The notes beneath the pieces were generated by a model. That model was not told the DNA's origin. It searched no databases and saw only the letters and a program-made list of their open reading frames with translations. From assembly GCA_038025085.1 (NCBI GenBank), contig CM076143.1:17221501-17285500 (forward strand): a stretch of 64,000 bases of DNA, read 5' to 3'. Position 1 is the stretch's first letter; each line of letters begins with the position of its first letter. The DNA is from Tetragonia tetragonoides. Lineage: Eukaryota > Streptophyta > Magnoliopsida > Caryophyllales > Aizoaceae. Both the position numbers and the translations under genes were made by a program. Below, in pieces: positions 23,093-35,507 of the stretch.

Positions 23093-24735
23093 TACAATTT
23101 CTGTTTATAAAGTGATCATGTCTCACGATGAGATTATCTTATATATAAGTTTATGTGTTGGGTCAGTCAAATCAGGGAATGTACAATGGTAGCCTGGTAG
23201 GTTAGTTTACACCGATTATATCTAGGTTCCATACCTCATTTTCCCACATTGGGGTAGTTATTGATGTATTTCTCCCTTCCTCCATTCATGAGCCATTGGG
23301 CTTATGGGCTTGTTGGTCAATACACCAGACTCGATTTGAGCAATCCTTATGAATTCAAAATAAATAAATTAAAATTTAGCCAAATCAACAACATATCATC
23401 TCAATAATTAGAAAAGCATAGTCGAAGTTTTCGATTAGCGTGCCGGCAAAAAAAAAAAACACAATATGCTCAGCGGATTTCATATCTATGAGACAAAAAA
23501 CACACCTCATTGGAAAAACACCAACTCTCTTATGTAAACCTTATCTTATTGGCACATACATGTGTAACGAAAAAATCAATGATGTGAGGAATGTAAAAAG
23601 TTTGAACATTAATGTTGATATATCGAGGAAGAGTGAAACCCGCATTTAAGTAATTGAAATTAATTATTGACAAGAGCGGGTATTGAAGTCTTGTAAAATG
23701 ATTTGAATGTATAGAATGAAAAAATTCAATATTCTCAGTACAATCAAACTTGAAGAATAAAGAAATGAAAACTAAACCCTGTTACACTATTTGCGCAAAA
23801 CTAAACATGATATTAAATAGTTTGGGGGATATAAAAGATTAGATCATGTGTTGAAAAATCCTAAGTTCAATGAACAAGGAAGAATGTTTTATATATAGAA
23901 CAAAAATGAATATGTAGTAAAAAATAAGCAAGAAAAAGAAAAAATCAACCATTTTCTTTCTCTCATTCTACTACTTATAAGACAAACAACCAAATGCTCA
24001 TTACATAATCTATGGATATGATGGGAAAAAAAATTAATATTGATATTGATGGACACATCCAGAGAAGTAATGCGTATATGCAGAAAGTGAGAAGATTGAG
24101 AGGATTTGAATTCTTGTTCAACTCAATGAAGTCCTATAGGTTGATATAATATATGTTATTGTCTCTATGCTGCTTGAAAAACAATTTTATGAAAAGAATC
24201 ATGACTAAGATAGGTTAAATAAAGAGTTATTAAATGTTGTGTTTACATTATATCTTTAAATAAAGCCTTTTAGTTGCCCTTTTGTGGTCTTATCACAGCG
24301 AGAGACCAAGAATTTGAACGAGTTATTTTTAAAGTGGATCCTGAATTAATTGTCCAAGTTCTGAGAGAAGATCCTCGTTGAAATTTTCATTACTTAGATA
24401 TTGTTCTTTTAATTTTGATCCAAAGAGTATCAAGATATATTTAAAATTTTAGATGGTGCCTATTGGTCAAACAACGTAATTAACATTAGATTACTTTTTT
24501 TGAAAATTGGATTTAATGTGGATAATTCATGTGTAAAATCTTTAATTAGACAAAGTACCAACACCAAAAAAAAAAAAAAAAAAAAAACGAGAGAGTCTTT
24601 ATAATGGGAGAATTATTAGAAGAAGAATAGAAATGCCAAATAAAATTAAGAACATGGCGATAAAAGAAAAATTGGTAATAACAAACTTTAATTTGGACAC
24701 TTTAGCCAAATTAATCGGAAAAATATTAGTTTATC
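23093..24735. other. Intergenic, no gene recognised
   Basis: AT-rich sequence with a long poly-A tract at 24567-24588. No open frame or structure I can support. Confidence 0.55.
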
Positions 24736-24876
24736 CACCGAGTAGTCTATCTGGGTGATGCATTAGGGATTGGTTGAGTTTTAATATTTTAAATCTTAAG
24801 TTGAAAATAGATTATCTGAGTGCCAATGTACAAGCTTGTTTTTCTTGTCCACATCACCCGGATAGACTACCCGGTG
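24736..24876. mobile_element. Short foldback MITE
   Basis: caccgagtagtctatctggg at the left end pairs with the right end read in reverse, caccgggtagtctatccggg, both continuing tgatg. About 25 bp of inverted end around an AT-rich 90-bp core. No target duplication is clear. Confidence 0.65.
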
Positions 24877-26806
24877 AGTAGAAAAAGCATTCTCCAGATT
24901 AATCATCTTACACACACGTTCATAATCAATAGATATTGTTGTCAGTAACCACTTACATTTCAAATTTATTTCTTGTTATTTTAGCCCTGTAACCATTTTT
25001 AACAATCATTTTGCGGCTATAAGTGCTATACATGATTATTCATTTTAATTAATAAAACTCTGCTTTTTTCATGTGGAATAAACTGAATTGAATTGAGTTG
25101 ATTTTTTTTAACTTAACTTGTATTCATCTAAACCTCGCCCAAACATATTCAATATTGGACTCATTTTAAGGTATCCTTTGAAATCTATCTAATAACATAG
25201 TTATAATCATGAATATATTTTTTGGAATAAAAAGTTATCTAAGTGATAAATTCACACATGAAGTGAACTGAAGTCAACTGAATTTAAGTGAAATTAAACT
25301 GAGTAGAACATCGCTCTTTTTTTTTTTGCTAATCAAAGAGAGGGTGCAAGTGAATGACGACTGAGGCACGTAGAACATAGCTTAAAGGCCAAAAATAGTC
25401 CTTTTAGATAGCAAAAAAATTATGTAAATTCTAATTTCTTAAAAGCAAATATATCACCAATTATAATTATCTAAAAGACGGTTTCTAATAAAAATAAAAA
25501 TAAAAACAAAAATTGTTTCTTTATAAGGTAGCTAAAAGTATCACATTTTCAATTTAGAGATTTAATTTTTGTTATTCCTTTGCGTTTTCTTTTTCCTAAT
25601 TTTATTGTTTAGTTATCCATATGTCTGTCATTTTTTTTTTTACTCAAATATATCACTTCTTTCTGGAAAAGGGTACAGCCACACTATGTGTGGAAAAATA
25701 GTTTCACACAGGCCAATAGAAATGAAGATAAATAAATTATTATTTATAAAAGTATATGAAATCTTTTTGAGATAGATTTAAAATTTGAGAGTTTGAAATT
25801 TAAAATATATAGTTTGAATTTCAAAATAGTGTTGTTGAAGGGATCAGTATTATTTTGCATTTTTTTTTCTTTGTTCACTTCCATAAATTTAGGACCTGGG
25901 GGAGGGGGGAAGCATTCCCACGTCTTATTTATAGCTAGTTAGTTAGTTTTCTTTTTTTTTTTCCTTTTTTTTTGTTCTTTATTTCTCACGTTTTGTTTAT
26001 AACTAATTTGTTCCTATTGCGGTGCTTTAATTTCTACTTTCATTTCACCAACAACAAAAAAAAAATAAAAATTAGTAGTTGATTAGTGCGCACCAAAAAT
26101 ATAAAAATTAGTAGTTGATTATTAAAAAGTCTACAATAATCACTACTAAATTAATGAACTATATAGTTTTTTTTTTTTTTTTTTGCTAATAAACTATGTA
26201 GTTAATTACTTAAATTATGTATGTTAGGCAACTAACCAAACAACAACTATATATTTTTTTTTTTTTTTTTAGTTTACAAATAACGTTCTTCTGAATATGA
26301 TTGGTATTAAGGTATTATTTTTTTTTGCTTTGCTAACTAAACTGAAACTCCATAGTTCTGCTGAAATCTAACAACATTCCTGTAAACGCTTTTCTTTATT
26401 TTTACCTCCTTATTTTTAGGGAAAATTTAACTACTATTTTCACAGTTTCCCTCCTATCCTCAGTATTCCCTCCTAAGTGAAATTGTTTCCCTCCTACAAT
26501 TTCCTCCATTGTGAAATACTTCCCCCCTAAAAAGATTCTCTCATTTGTCATGTGTCACACTTTTACTTGCTTGTGTGAAATTAAATTTTCACACAATGTG
26601 TGGCTTAATAAGGATCCCTTCTATTTGTCGCATTTTACAAAAGGTCGTCGAAGCTGTAGGAGTATGAGATTTAGTGGGGAAAAAAAATGTAATAATAGTT
26701 TTTTGCGTTACACACGAATTTCCTTTCAAGAAAAATCCTAACTAATTTGTATTTTAAGGGCTGTAATTAGCCTTTTTTGGCCGATGATAAGCCCCATTCG
26801 TTTTTA
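24877..26806. other. Intergenic, low complexity
   Basis: Many poly-T and poly-A tracts (25317-25328, 26167-26184, 26253-26271). A small direct repeat, aaaattagtagttgatta, occurs near 26067 and 26104. A gccacac/tgtgtgg segment at 25676-25690 recurs inverted near 26595-26610, perhaps the ends of an eroded element. No gene. Confidence 0.5.
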
Positions 26807-27061
26807 TTCCCTCTGTTTCACCAAGATGTTTACACTTCATTTTTCAATGTCAAAGTTCGTAAACTTTGACCATGAATTAGTGAAAAAATACAAAGATTTA
26901 TAATGTAAAAATGCTATTGTTAAATTCATTTAAAAGAATATTTTTTAAAATTTATAATGTTATAATTTATATATGCATATAATTACGATTATTTACGGTC
27001 AAAGTGGTACATTGGAGTCCGTGAAAAAGCAAATGTAAATATCTTCAGGAAATTGAGGAAG
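26807..27061. mobile_element. Stowaway-like (mariner) MITE
   Basis: Ends ttccctctgtttcaccaaga and, from the right, cttcctcaatttcctgaaga are inverted, with TA on each side (26805-26806, 27062-27063). Subterminal tgtttacact/aagtgtaaata-type and gtcaaagt motifs are typical of Stowaway. About 255 bp, non-coding. Confidence 0.8.
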
Positions 27062-27534
27062 TAGTTTATTAGTTTCTTTATTTTGAATAATATCACTCTA
27101 TCCATCTGTGTAAGTTAGTTTGTCTCATTCAATTCATTGGGTTCGACTGTCTCTCACCTTTTAAGAGTATTGTTAGTTTTTCGTCCAATCATTCGGATGG
27201 TACTTTGGCGAATCTATCCATTAAAAGGGGGTCTACGATGTGGAATTAGGCATTCAAAGGTATAACAAATTCTTTCGTGAAAAAGATGTAATATGGAAAC
27301 TAACCATTAATTGAAAGTCGTTCAAAATTTGTTAAATCTCTAGTACGTGTCATATAGCCTTTTCATTTGAATGTATTCTGATATTTTAAATATTTGTCTT
27401 GTTGAAATCAATCCTTCTTGAAAGTGTCGTTATTAGAATCTCTTTACTCCAAAAAAAATCAATTTTAAATTTGTTGCAATTGCTGACTTACGATCGAGTC
27501 ACGACATCGCAATTTTTTAGGTACACTCAGGTAT

Positions 27535-27820
27535 ACCGAGATAGGTAGACCTGACAAAACTGTCCCACATCGATTGACCAGATCCGGAATACTTTATTCC
27601 AGAAAATAGCTGACCAGAAATCCAAATAGACCTGACCTAATTCAAACCGACGCGAAATATTTTTATACTCATATAGATCGAAAGAGCATAATAAATATAT
27701 TGACAACAAAACCCAAACGTGACCCGAATCAAATTAGCCCAAATATAATATTTCATGAAGCGATTATAACCCAATCAAAAAGATCCAAACCGAAACCAAC
27801 CCAAACGACCTGTTTATTAT
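27535..27820. mobile_element. Eroded transposon piece rich in gacccga/gacctga motifs
   Basis: Dispersed gacctgac, gacccgaa and aacccaaac motifs resemble the subterminal sequence of the MULE-type MITE at 1871-2531. No ends found. The MITE at 27830 sits at its right border. Confidence 0.35.
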
Positions 27821-27829
27821 GTTTATCAG

Positions 27830-27965
27830 GAGGAATTATTGTGTACTCCAGGAGCACTGCTCCCTCCTCTCACAAAATAGAAAATTATCAATTTAAATTT
27901 ATAGTGGGCTCCACTTATTTTGTGAGAAAAGGAAGCAGTGCTCCTGAACTATGCAAATATTTCTC
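27830..27965. mobile_element. 136-bp MULE-like MITE, copy 1
   Basis: Target duplication gtttatcag/gtctatcag at 27821-27829 and 27966-27974 (8 of 9). Inverted ends of about 45 bp begin gaggaattattg and gagaaatatttg and share tccaggagcactgct-type and cacaaaata blocks. Same family as 52415-52548. It lies ~390 bp upstream of LHCB6. Confidence 0.82.
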
Positions 27966-27974
27966 GTCTATCAG

Positions 27975-28351
27975 AGCCCCGCCACAAGCTCAAACAAAGA
28001 AAGTCATGAGGTAACCACCACAAATAAGCTAGAATTCCACGTGGTTGGGAACTACATGAAGATGTAGAGTGGTATCTAACATCTGATTGGCTCCTTATCT
28101 ATCCACCATACATATTATCCTTTAGATATCTCCCTTTAGATTTCACTTATCCTACTTGGCTCGTCTCATATAATCTCTTTTGATCTCCCTAACCCCACCA
28201 AAAAATAGTACCATATAATCAACCAATTCTCAAAACCATACAATAAAAACCATAGTCTGTTGTTATTAAACCAATAAATTGCAAATACTACAAGGAAAAA
28301 GATCAGGAAAACCAGCAGCTAATTAAATTATCTCAAATCACTTAAGAGAAT
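27975..28351 (+). promoter_or_regulatory. LHCB6 promoter and 5' UTR
   Basis: Contains a palindromic G-box ccacgtgg (28037-28044), an inverted CCAAT (gattgg, 28084-28089) directly followed by an inverted I-box (cttatc, 28093-28099 region) and TATA-like tcatataat near 28165. G-box plus I-box is the usual light-response pair of antenna and RBCS genes, so light control is a fair inference. The transcription start is not determined. Confidence 0.55.
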
Positions 28352-29563
28352 ATGGCAGCTGCAACATCTGCGACCGCTATAGTAAATGGTTTTACCTCAC
28401 CGTTCTTGTCTGGGGGACAGAGAAATGCTAATAAGGCTCTGTTTGGTGTGGTTAATAAAGTAGGAAATGGTGGTGGTTTTTCTACAAGGAAGTTGGTTGT
28501 TGTAGCTGCAGCTGTTGGTCAAAAGAAGTCTTGGATTCCTGCTGTTAGAGGAGGTGGAAACCTTGTTGATCCTGAGTGGCTCGATGGCTCGTAAGTGTTA
28601 TTTTATTTTGTGTCACTAATTTATTTGTTGCATGGTTATATATGATCTTGTAAACTATTCAAACTTGATTTTATTTTATACAAGGCCAAAGATTAATAAC
28701 TATTTTAACTTTAGATGTTAAGAAATTGTAAACTTAAAAATCTGTTTGCTCTATATGTGGAACTAGTTTTGCCCTATGCCATGCACGATGTTGTTCCTAA
28801 GCAATTGGTAAAAACATTGAAACTGTTGACATTGAGTAAGTATTAGGAAAACATTTTGAGGGAATGCATGCCGCGGTTGTGATGTATGGGAGTTATGGCC
28901 CATTTGATTTGCAATCAAACATGTTTTATTATTTTTTTAAAAAGCTGAAGATTGATTATTATTATGATTAATTAAAATGACTGAAAGATTACTATGTTTG
29001 GTTACAACTACAGGCTCCCAGGAGACTTTGGATTTGACCCACTAGGACTAGGCAAGGACCCGGCATTCCTTAAATGGTACCGAGAGGCAGAGCTGATCCA
29101 TGGGCGATGGGCCATGTTGGCAGTGCTGGGCATCTTCGTGGGTCAAGCCTGGAGTGGTATCCCATGGTTCGAGGCTGGGGCAGCCCCTGGAGCCGTAGCC
29201 CCATTCTCATTTGGGACGTTGTTAGGCACCCAACTTTTGCTCATGGGTTGGGTGGAAAGCAAGAGATGGGCTGATTTCTTCAACCCGGATTCACAATCCG
29301 TGGAATGGGCTACACCATGGTCTAGGACAGCTGAGAACTTTGCCAATTCTACAGGCGAACAGGGTTACCCGGGTGGCAAGTTTTTTGACCCGTTGGGCTT
29401 GGCGGGTACCACAAAGGATGGTGTTTACATTCCGGATTCAGATAAGCTAGAGAGACTCAAGTTGGCTGAGATTAAGCATGCTAGGATTGCTATGTTGGCT
29501 ATGCTCACCTTTTACTTTGAAGCTGGGCAAGGCCTAACTCCCCTTGGTGCTTTAGGCTTGTAA
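28352..29563 (+). CDS. LHCB6: Chlorophyll a/b-binding protein CP24 (photosystem II minor antenna)
   Basis: Two exons, 28352-28590 and 29014-29563, joined by a GT-AG intron of 423 bp; 262 residues. Residues 1-~52 are an Ala/Val/Ser-rich transit peptide. The mature part opens [20 protein letters not shown], as in CP24. Helix 1 carries the chlorophyll-binding motif [13 protein letters not shown]. Helix 2 includes [17 protein letters not shown], with [20 protein letters not shown] following, a CP24 signature. Helix 3 has [13 protein letters not shown]. The short C-terminus (TPLGALGL), without a fourth amphipathic helix, is typical of CP24 and separates it from other LHCB proteins. CP24 binds chlorophyll a, b and xanthophylls in the thylakoid and links LHCII trimers to the PSII core. 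Near-perfect family agreement and no lesions. Confidence 0.97.
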
Positions 29564-29887
29564 AATAGAAATGTGGGGTTTAGAGGAGAAAATTAATTGA
29601 TTGTAATTAAATGAAGAAATTCTAGTATAAAAAAGGACCATCACATGAGGTTGGTCGTTTATTGGCATATCTTACTCTTACCCTGTTCAGCAATGTTTGG
29701 ATCAACCAAATAGAAGCATAGAAATTCCTAACTGAAACTAATAGAACATTATCACTCCAAAATTTGTTAGATTTTTTTTTCTTGGGTTTTGAACAATAAT
29801 TAGGATGCGACATTGCACTACCCTAACAAGTCTCAAAAATTTGTTATGTTGTTTGCATTGTGAAGTTCAATTGGGTTGCGTTGAGTT
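29564..29887 (+). other. LHCB6 3' flank
   Basis: AT-rich 3' untranslated and downstream sequence. attgtaattaaatgaag (29599-29615) could direct polyadenylation. Nothing else seen. Confidence 0.4.
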
Positions 29888-30727
29888 TGGGTTGGGCTTC
29901 GTATTTTAGTTTCTTGAATATCGATTGGTCGGACAAATATTGAGATTTGTCAATGATATATCTCTTTGCATGTATTCTTTTTCTTTTCTTTTTCTTATTA
30001 AATATGGGTCCATATGATGAACTAGTCATGCCACGCACCTATGCGACTCATTAAAGTAAAATAAAAAATTAAAATCTAGAAAAGATAAGAATTTGAACTA
30101 GAACAATATAATCTCTATTTTCCTCTTGAGTCTTGACCATTGGTGGATTATTCTATCAGTGTATATATAAACGATTGGGCTTACACCTTGTTAGATACTA
30201 TGGTTCAATATAATATGTATGTATGAGAAACATGCATGACACAAAAAATACTACTATAAGATGTTGCATAGAATGGGATAAAGGGTGATCCTAAATTTTT
30301 GATATCAGTTTATATTAAATGTACTAGATCGAAAAGATGCTTGATTAATGATTTCCAAAAAAGCAGTTGAGGGACAGTTTATCTTTAGGACATGTTTGGA
30401 TTGGGGGTAATGATTAATGGTGTAATGGAACAAATTAAAGAGTAAATAAAGAAGGTGGAGGTGGTGATGGGGTAATGATTAAGGGGGTTATGGAGGAAAT
30501 GAAGAGAGAAAGGACTAAAGGGGGGTAATGCATTACTCTAGGGGGAGGATGGGTAACTTTTACCCCTCGAATGAGAGGAATGATTACCCTCATCTTCACA
30601 AAATCTAACACCCACTATCTCCAATACCCTCCAGTTTAGCCTATAATTCTACCTATTATCCCCTTAATCATTACCCTCATTCCAAACATGCCCTAATCTA
30701 AACCATTTGGCTAGGTTGCTCAGAATT
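29888..30727 (+). repeat. Direct duplication, copy 1 (contains a MITE)
   Basis: gttgggcttcgtattttagt (29891-29910) starts a block repeated 840 bp further on. It includes the blocks tatcgattgg, tccatatgatga and cttgagtcttgaccattggtgg and ends ctaaaccatttggctagg (30698-30715). An inserted 306-bp MITE (30388-30693) accounts for its extra length over copy 2. Non-coding. Confidence 0.85.
30388..30693. mobile_element. Tourist/Harbinger-like MITE in duplication copy 1
   Basis: Ends ggacatgtttgga and, from the right, gggcatgtttgga are inverted and run inward through ggggtaatgattaa. Comparison with copy 2, which lacks it, fits a 2-bp TA duplication (left tta, right taa outside the ends). Interior is G-rich on one half and C-rich on the other, non-coding. 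Confidence 0.72.
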
Positions 30728-31233
30728 CGGGTTGGGCTTTGTATTTTAGTTTCTCAAATATCGATTGGGAGGGGCAGATATTGAGATTTATCAATGATAG
30801 ATATACCTCTTTGCATGTTTTTTTATTATTATTAAATAGGTGTCCATATGATGAGCTAGTCATGCCACACACCTACGCGAGTCATCTAAGTAAAATAAAA
30901 TATATTATAATCAAGAAAAGATAAGAATTTGAACTAGAACAGTATAATCTCTATTTTCCTCTTGAGTCTTGACCATTGGTGGCTTATTCTATCCGTGTTT
31001 ATATAAACCATTGTGCTTACACCTTGTTAGATACTTTGGTTTGATACAATATGTATGAGAAACATGCATGACACAAAAAATACTACTATAAGATGTTGCA
31101 TAGAATGGAACAAAGGGTGATCCTCAAATTTTGATATCAGTTTATATTAAATGTACTAGAAAAGATGCTTGATTAATGATTTTCAAGAAAGCAGTAGTCG
31201 AGGGACAGTTTATCCCTAGTGTAAACCATTTGG
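30728..31233 (+). repeat. Direct duplication, copy 2 (cut by the CACTA element)
   Basis: gttgggctttgtattttagt (30731-30750) to gtaaaccatttgg (31221-31233), after which the CACTA element begins. The missing continuation, ctag, resumes at 34984. Copies 1 and 2 are clearly alignable over ~480 bp with small indels. Confidence 0.85.
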
Positions 31234-34200
31234 CACTACAAGAAAAAAGGGGGTTTGCGTCTATCGAAATTGGACGCAAAACTGCTCCTAGTGGATGCAG
31301 ATTGAACTTTACGATCACCTGCGATCGATTTGAGTTGGATTTAGAATCCCTGGTCGCTAAATAAATTTCGCGTTCGAAAATACCGGTTGCAAAATTTTGC
31401 ATCCGATTCGCAACCAATTAGGGGTCGGACGCAAACATCTTTTGCAACCACCTTACTGGTCGCAAAGCTCATTCATTCCAACCCACCAACAAACCTCGAA
31501 GGAGGTTTTGGTCGCAAAATTGATTTTGCAACCAAATTCAGTGAACACAAAATTGGTTTTGCAACCAAATTCAGTGGACGCAAAATTGTTATAGTTGATG
31601 GAGTCCAGCACTAGCACCTATGCAAGCTCGAATAATAACGTGTAGACAATAAATCAAATTTGAACAAAATAACGAATTTAAACATCACATTTAAAAGATT
31701 TACAATTCAATTATATAACGAATTCTCAAAGGTGTACAATAATTCCCACATATCTTTGTAACAAATTCATATTCACTAGCACTTTAAGCAACATGACAAC
31801 TAATTTTGATGGATTGAGTTGTTGCTCATACATGATCTTCATGACTCCTATCTTCAATACCCACAAACTTCATCACTCTTGTACTTATCAATAACATTGA
31901 ACAATGCCGGGAAATGTATCTTCCGCACTTGTTGACTCCAACAATCACATTGGCTTTAACCTGGTTTTAACCAATCAAACAGAATTCCTTATTAGGATCA
32001 ACGCATTGAGTATGCTGTTTACGTAACCTAATCGACAGTGAACCAAACATGATTTTTTTTTTTTTAAATTACTGCTAAGAGGAAGGGTGATCAATAATGA
32101 CAATTACAATAAACAGAACAAATGGGGAAGTTTTGAAGTTGAGCTAGTTGATGGAATCCAGCACTAGCACCTATGCAAGCTCGAATAATAACGTGTAGAC
32201 AATAAATCAAATTTGAACAAAATAACGAATTTAAACATCACATTTAAAAGATTTACAATTCAATTATATAACGAATTCTCAAAGGTGTACAATAATTCCC
32301 ACGTATCTTTGTAACAAATTCATATTCACTAGCACTTTAAACAACATGACAACTAATTTTGATGGATTGAGTTGTTGCTCATACATGATCTTCATGACTC
32401 CTGTCTTCAATACCCACAAACTTCATCACTCTTGTACTTATCAATAACATTGAACAATGCCGGGAAATGTATCTTCCGCACTTGTTGACTCCAACAATCA
32501 CATTGGCTTTAACCTGGTTTTAACCAATCAAACAGAATTCTTTATTAGGATCAACGCATTGAGTATGCCGTTTACGTAACCTAATCGACAGTGAACCAAA
32601 TATGATTTTTTTTTTAAAATTACTGCTAAGAGGAAGGGTGATCAATAATGACAATTACAATAAACAGAACAAATGGGGGAGCTAGCCTCTTCCAGTTCCA
32701 CTCTAATGACCTGCAAAATCCTCAAAGTACCAAAGGGCTTTGACACAGAAGGAACACAAGTACCGGAACTCAACACTGAAATTGTTGCTCAATATACATA
32801 CTTTGCAAATGTAGTCAGTGATCCCATGCATAAAGCTCAACTCTGCTAATGTTTTAAAAGTTTATGACAAAGCACCAAGGAACCATATCAATAATGTCAA
32901 TTTAAAAAAAAGAACATATGATTTCTATAAAATCAGAAAATCATAGCAGTTCCAAGATATCAACAAATTAAATCCCAATGCAGAAACGAGAAGGGGGATT
33001 CTGAGCTTGAGTTACCTTAATCTAATTATGTTGTTAATATGAGACCTCCAGAATCCCAATACCAAATGAAACCAATCAGTTACTTTATCTACTGCAAAGA
33101 GTTTCACAAAACAGGAAATAAGTACGAGTACAAATACTAAATTAATTTATTAATAAGCCTCAACTAGCAAGGAACAATTAACAAGTGGAATAATGAAGTA
33201 TCTCAATAAGCTTCATAGTGTTTCGGTCAATAGACTTGTGGTACTCAATTATGTTGAATTTCTTCATTCCTCATTTTAGATAAGATATGTATAAATGTAA
33301 TCATAATAATGCTGTTTATCTAAAAGAGTTATCACAGCATGAAGGATCCAAATTATTCGAATACCCGCATTGTATATAGCAAACTATCAAAGAAACATGT
33401 CGGTTGAGGTTATAGGCCATATACAAATAATGCTCAATGTTCTATAATACAACCACATTACCAGCCAAAATTCAGGTTTTACATGCCACAAATTAGATAA
33501 GTAAGCAAAATGATAAAAAATTTACAAGGACATATAAGGTATCATATGAGAAACTGCAAAAGAAATACAAACAATTGAATTCCATCACCAAGAACCATGT
33601 ATCTAACAAAGGACAATGAAACGCAGACAAAACATATCCTCATGTTAACTGATTGAGGAATAAGGACAATTTAAAATCATTTACACTATTATAATCGATA
33701 AGCATGGACAATTAAGAGTGTATTCAATCACAACTGTTAGAAGCTATTAATGAAAAGGCAAGTAGAAACCTAATCCATCGCTTGTTGAGCTCTACTCTGT
33801 TGATCGATAGCAATTCTAAATCAGCAACCAAACAAATTGAACAATCCTTGATCTAAGTGCTCCATATATGATCTGTAAATGAAAATGTTAGATTGAGACA
33901 AGTAAAATCTTTAACAGATAAGCAAGTAAAAGTGGCGAAATAATTAAAACTACAAAATTTAACCCTTATAAACGGATATTGTCAGCCTTAAACAGATAAT
34001 TCACCCCGAAAATTGAAATTCACAACACACAACCACAACAAATATATGAAATATCCAATATAAACACAAGAAATAGTGAAAAATACATACTTGTGCCATG
34101 GTTTAGAACGTATAACAGTTTTTCTTATCTACGGCGCCTAGACATGCAAACGAAATACTCCAATTTATAAAACTACCAAATTAACAACTAAATCGAAGAT

Positions 34201-34980
34201 CGAAAATCGAAAATTGCAAGCATAATCAAAAAATCAAAATTAAGAGAGGAAAAACCTACTTCATTGCTGAATTCCAGCGAGCAACCGTTTAGCCGCCATT
34301 GGAGCTCTTAAAATAGGATCTGCAAAATATAATCAATAAATGAGAGAGGAAAACCCAAATTTACAAAATTTAGGTCAAAATCAAGATCAACAAAACGAAC
34401 AATCAAAACTGAAATCGAATGTGGATATCAATCTTTGACTTCGGTATCTGTAAAGGATAAACACAAATTGAGAGAGGAAATCTAAATCAACAAAATTCAG
34501 AATGAGAAACAAAATCGAAATCTTAATAATACGAGAGCAAAAACTTACCTCATTGCCATCGGCATTTTCGTCTGGCGAAACATTTGTAGAGAGAATAATA
34601 ATGGAAAATGAAGAACGAGATTACTTTAAAGAGGGAGATCGAGAGTTCAAGGGAGAGAGGGAGTGGGGAGAGAGGAGATAGAGAGTGTGGAGATCGAGAG
34701 TTCAAGGGAGAGAGAGAGGCGGACAGAGCAGGCGGTGGATAAAAAAAACTTTATATTCAAGGGTTTAACGGTGTGGACGCAATGATAAAGCGTGGTTACG
34801 AATTTTATTTTATTTTTTAAATGGTAATTTGCATCCACTTAACAACTGTTCATCTAGTGGACGTAAATTTGCAACCTCTTTGCATCCAATTTGCCTACTG
34901 GACGCAAATTTCGGGTTTTTGCAACAGTTAAGGAGGTTTGACGCAAATTTCGGTTGCAGATAGGCAGTTTTCTTGTAGTG
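31234..34980. mobile_element. Non-autonomous CACTA (En/Spm) transposon, 3.75 kb
   Basis: The ends are CACTACAAGAAAA at 31234-31246 and its exact inverse at 34968-34980, flanked by a 3-bp tgg duplication (31231-31233, 34981-34983), as expected for CACTA. Subterminal repeats ggacgcaaa, ggtcgcaaa and their inverses occur many times in the first ~350 and last ~220 bp. These are the transposase-binding arrays in this superfamily. I find no TNPD/TNPA-like reading frame, so it would depend on a partner. The interior has a tandem duplication (31592-32680) and AT-rich sequence with minus-strand exon-like stretches near 34550 and 34270. Confidence 0.93.
31592..32680. repeat. 553-bp tandem duplication inside the CACTA element
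   Basis: Two copies start tagttgatgg at 31592 and 32145 and remain almost identical to aaacagaacaaatgggg (ending ~32127 and ~32678), with a handful of substitutions and a poly-T length difference. Both copies end near gagctag. The low divergence implies a duplication younger than many neighbouring elements. Confidence 0.92.
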
Positions 34981-34983
34981 TGG

Positions 34984-35507
34984 CTAGTTAATTAATTAGC
35001 ACTCCAATGACATGCTTTAAAGTATGGCCTGAAGGAGTAGTCATGAATTGACCTAACCATCTTATGGCCCTCTAGCTTATGACTATTAGATGAGAGTGGG
35101 AAAGAAAGAGGACAATAGATTGGGTTTGGGGCAATATATAACAACTTACAAACACTCATCAATTCCTTTCATAATCAAACCACTTTATTAACATCAAATA
35201 AATTCACTCAAAAAAAAAAAAAAAAAAATAATTACATTTTTATAACCTCTACTCCAAGGAGTGAGGAGGAAATTATTCAACGCATTATCCTTTCCCTCAT
35301 CATCGTTTATAGTATATATTACATCACTCACACACGTACATGAAATGAAACGTAGCTACCATACAACAGGTTTCATGCCATGAAGCACACAACAAGCTAG
35401 GTAGCCATATAGGCTTTTATTTATTTATTAGTAGTACTCACAACAAGCAGGATAGTAGAATATTGGGAAGGATATATAAGTTTCTTAGTCTTGCACACCT
35501 TGTATGA
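34984..35507. other. Intergenic, no gene recognised
   Basis: Begins with the resumed duplication copy 2 (ctagttaatt). Contains a poly-A tract at 35210-35228 and the probable 3' flank of the agglutinin pseudogene. No independent gene. Confidence 0.5.

Noticed and set aside
25665..26615. Foldback element from inverted gccacac/tgtgtgg segments
   Set aside because: Only ~20 bp match and the pairing is patchy; no target duplication.
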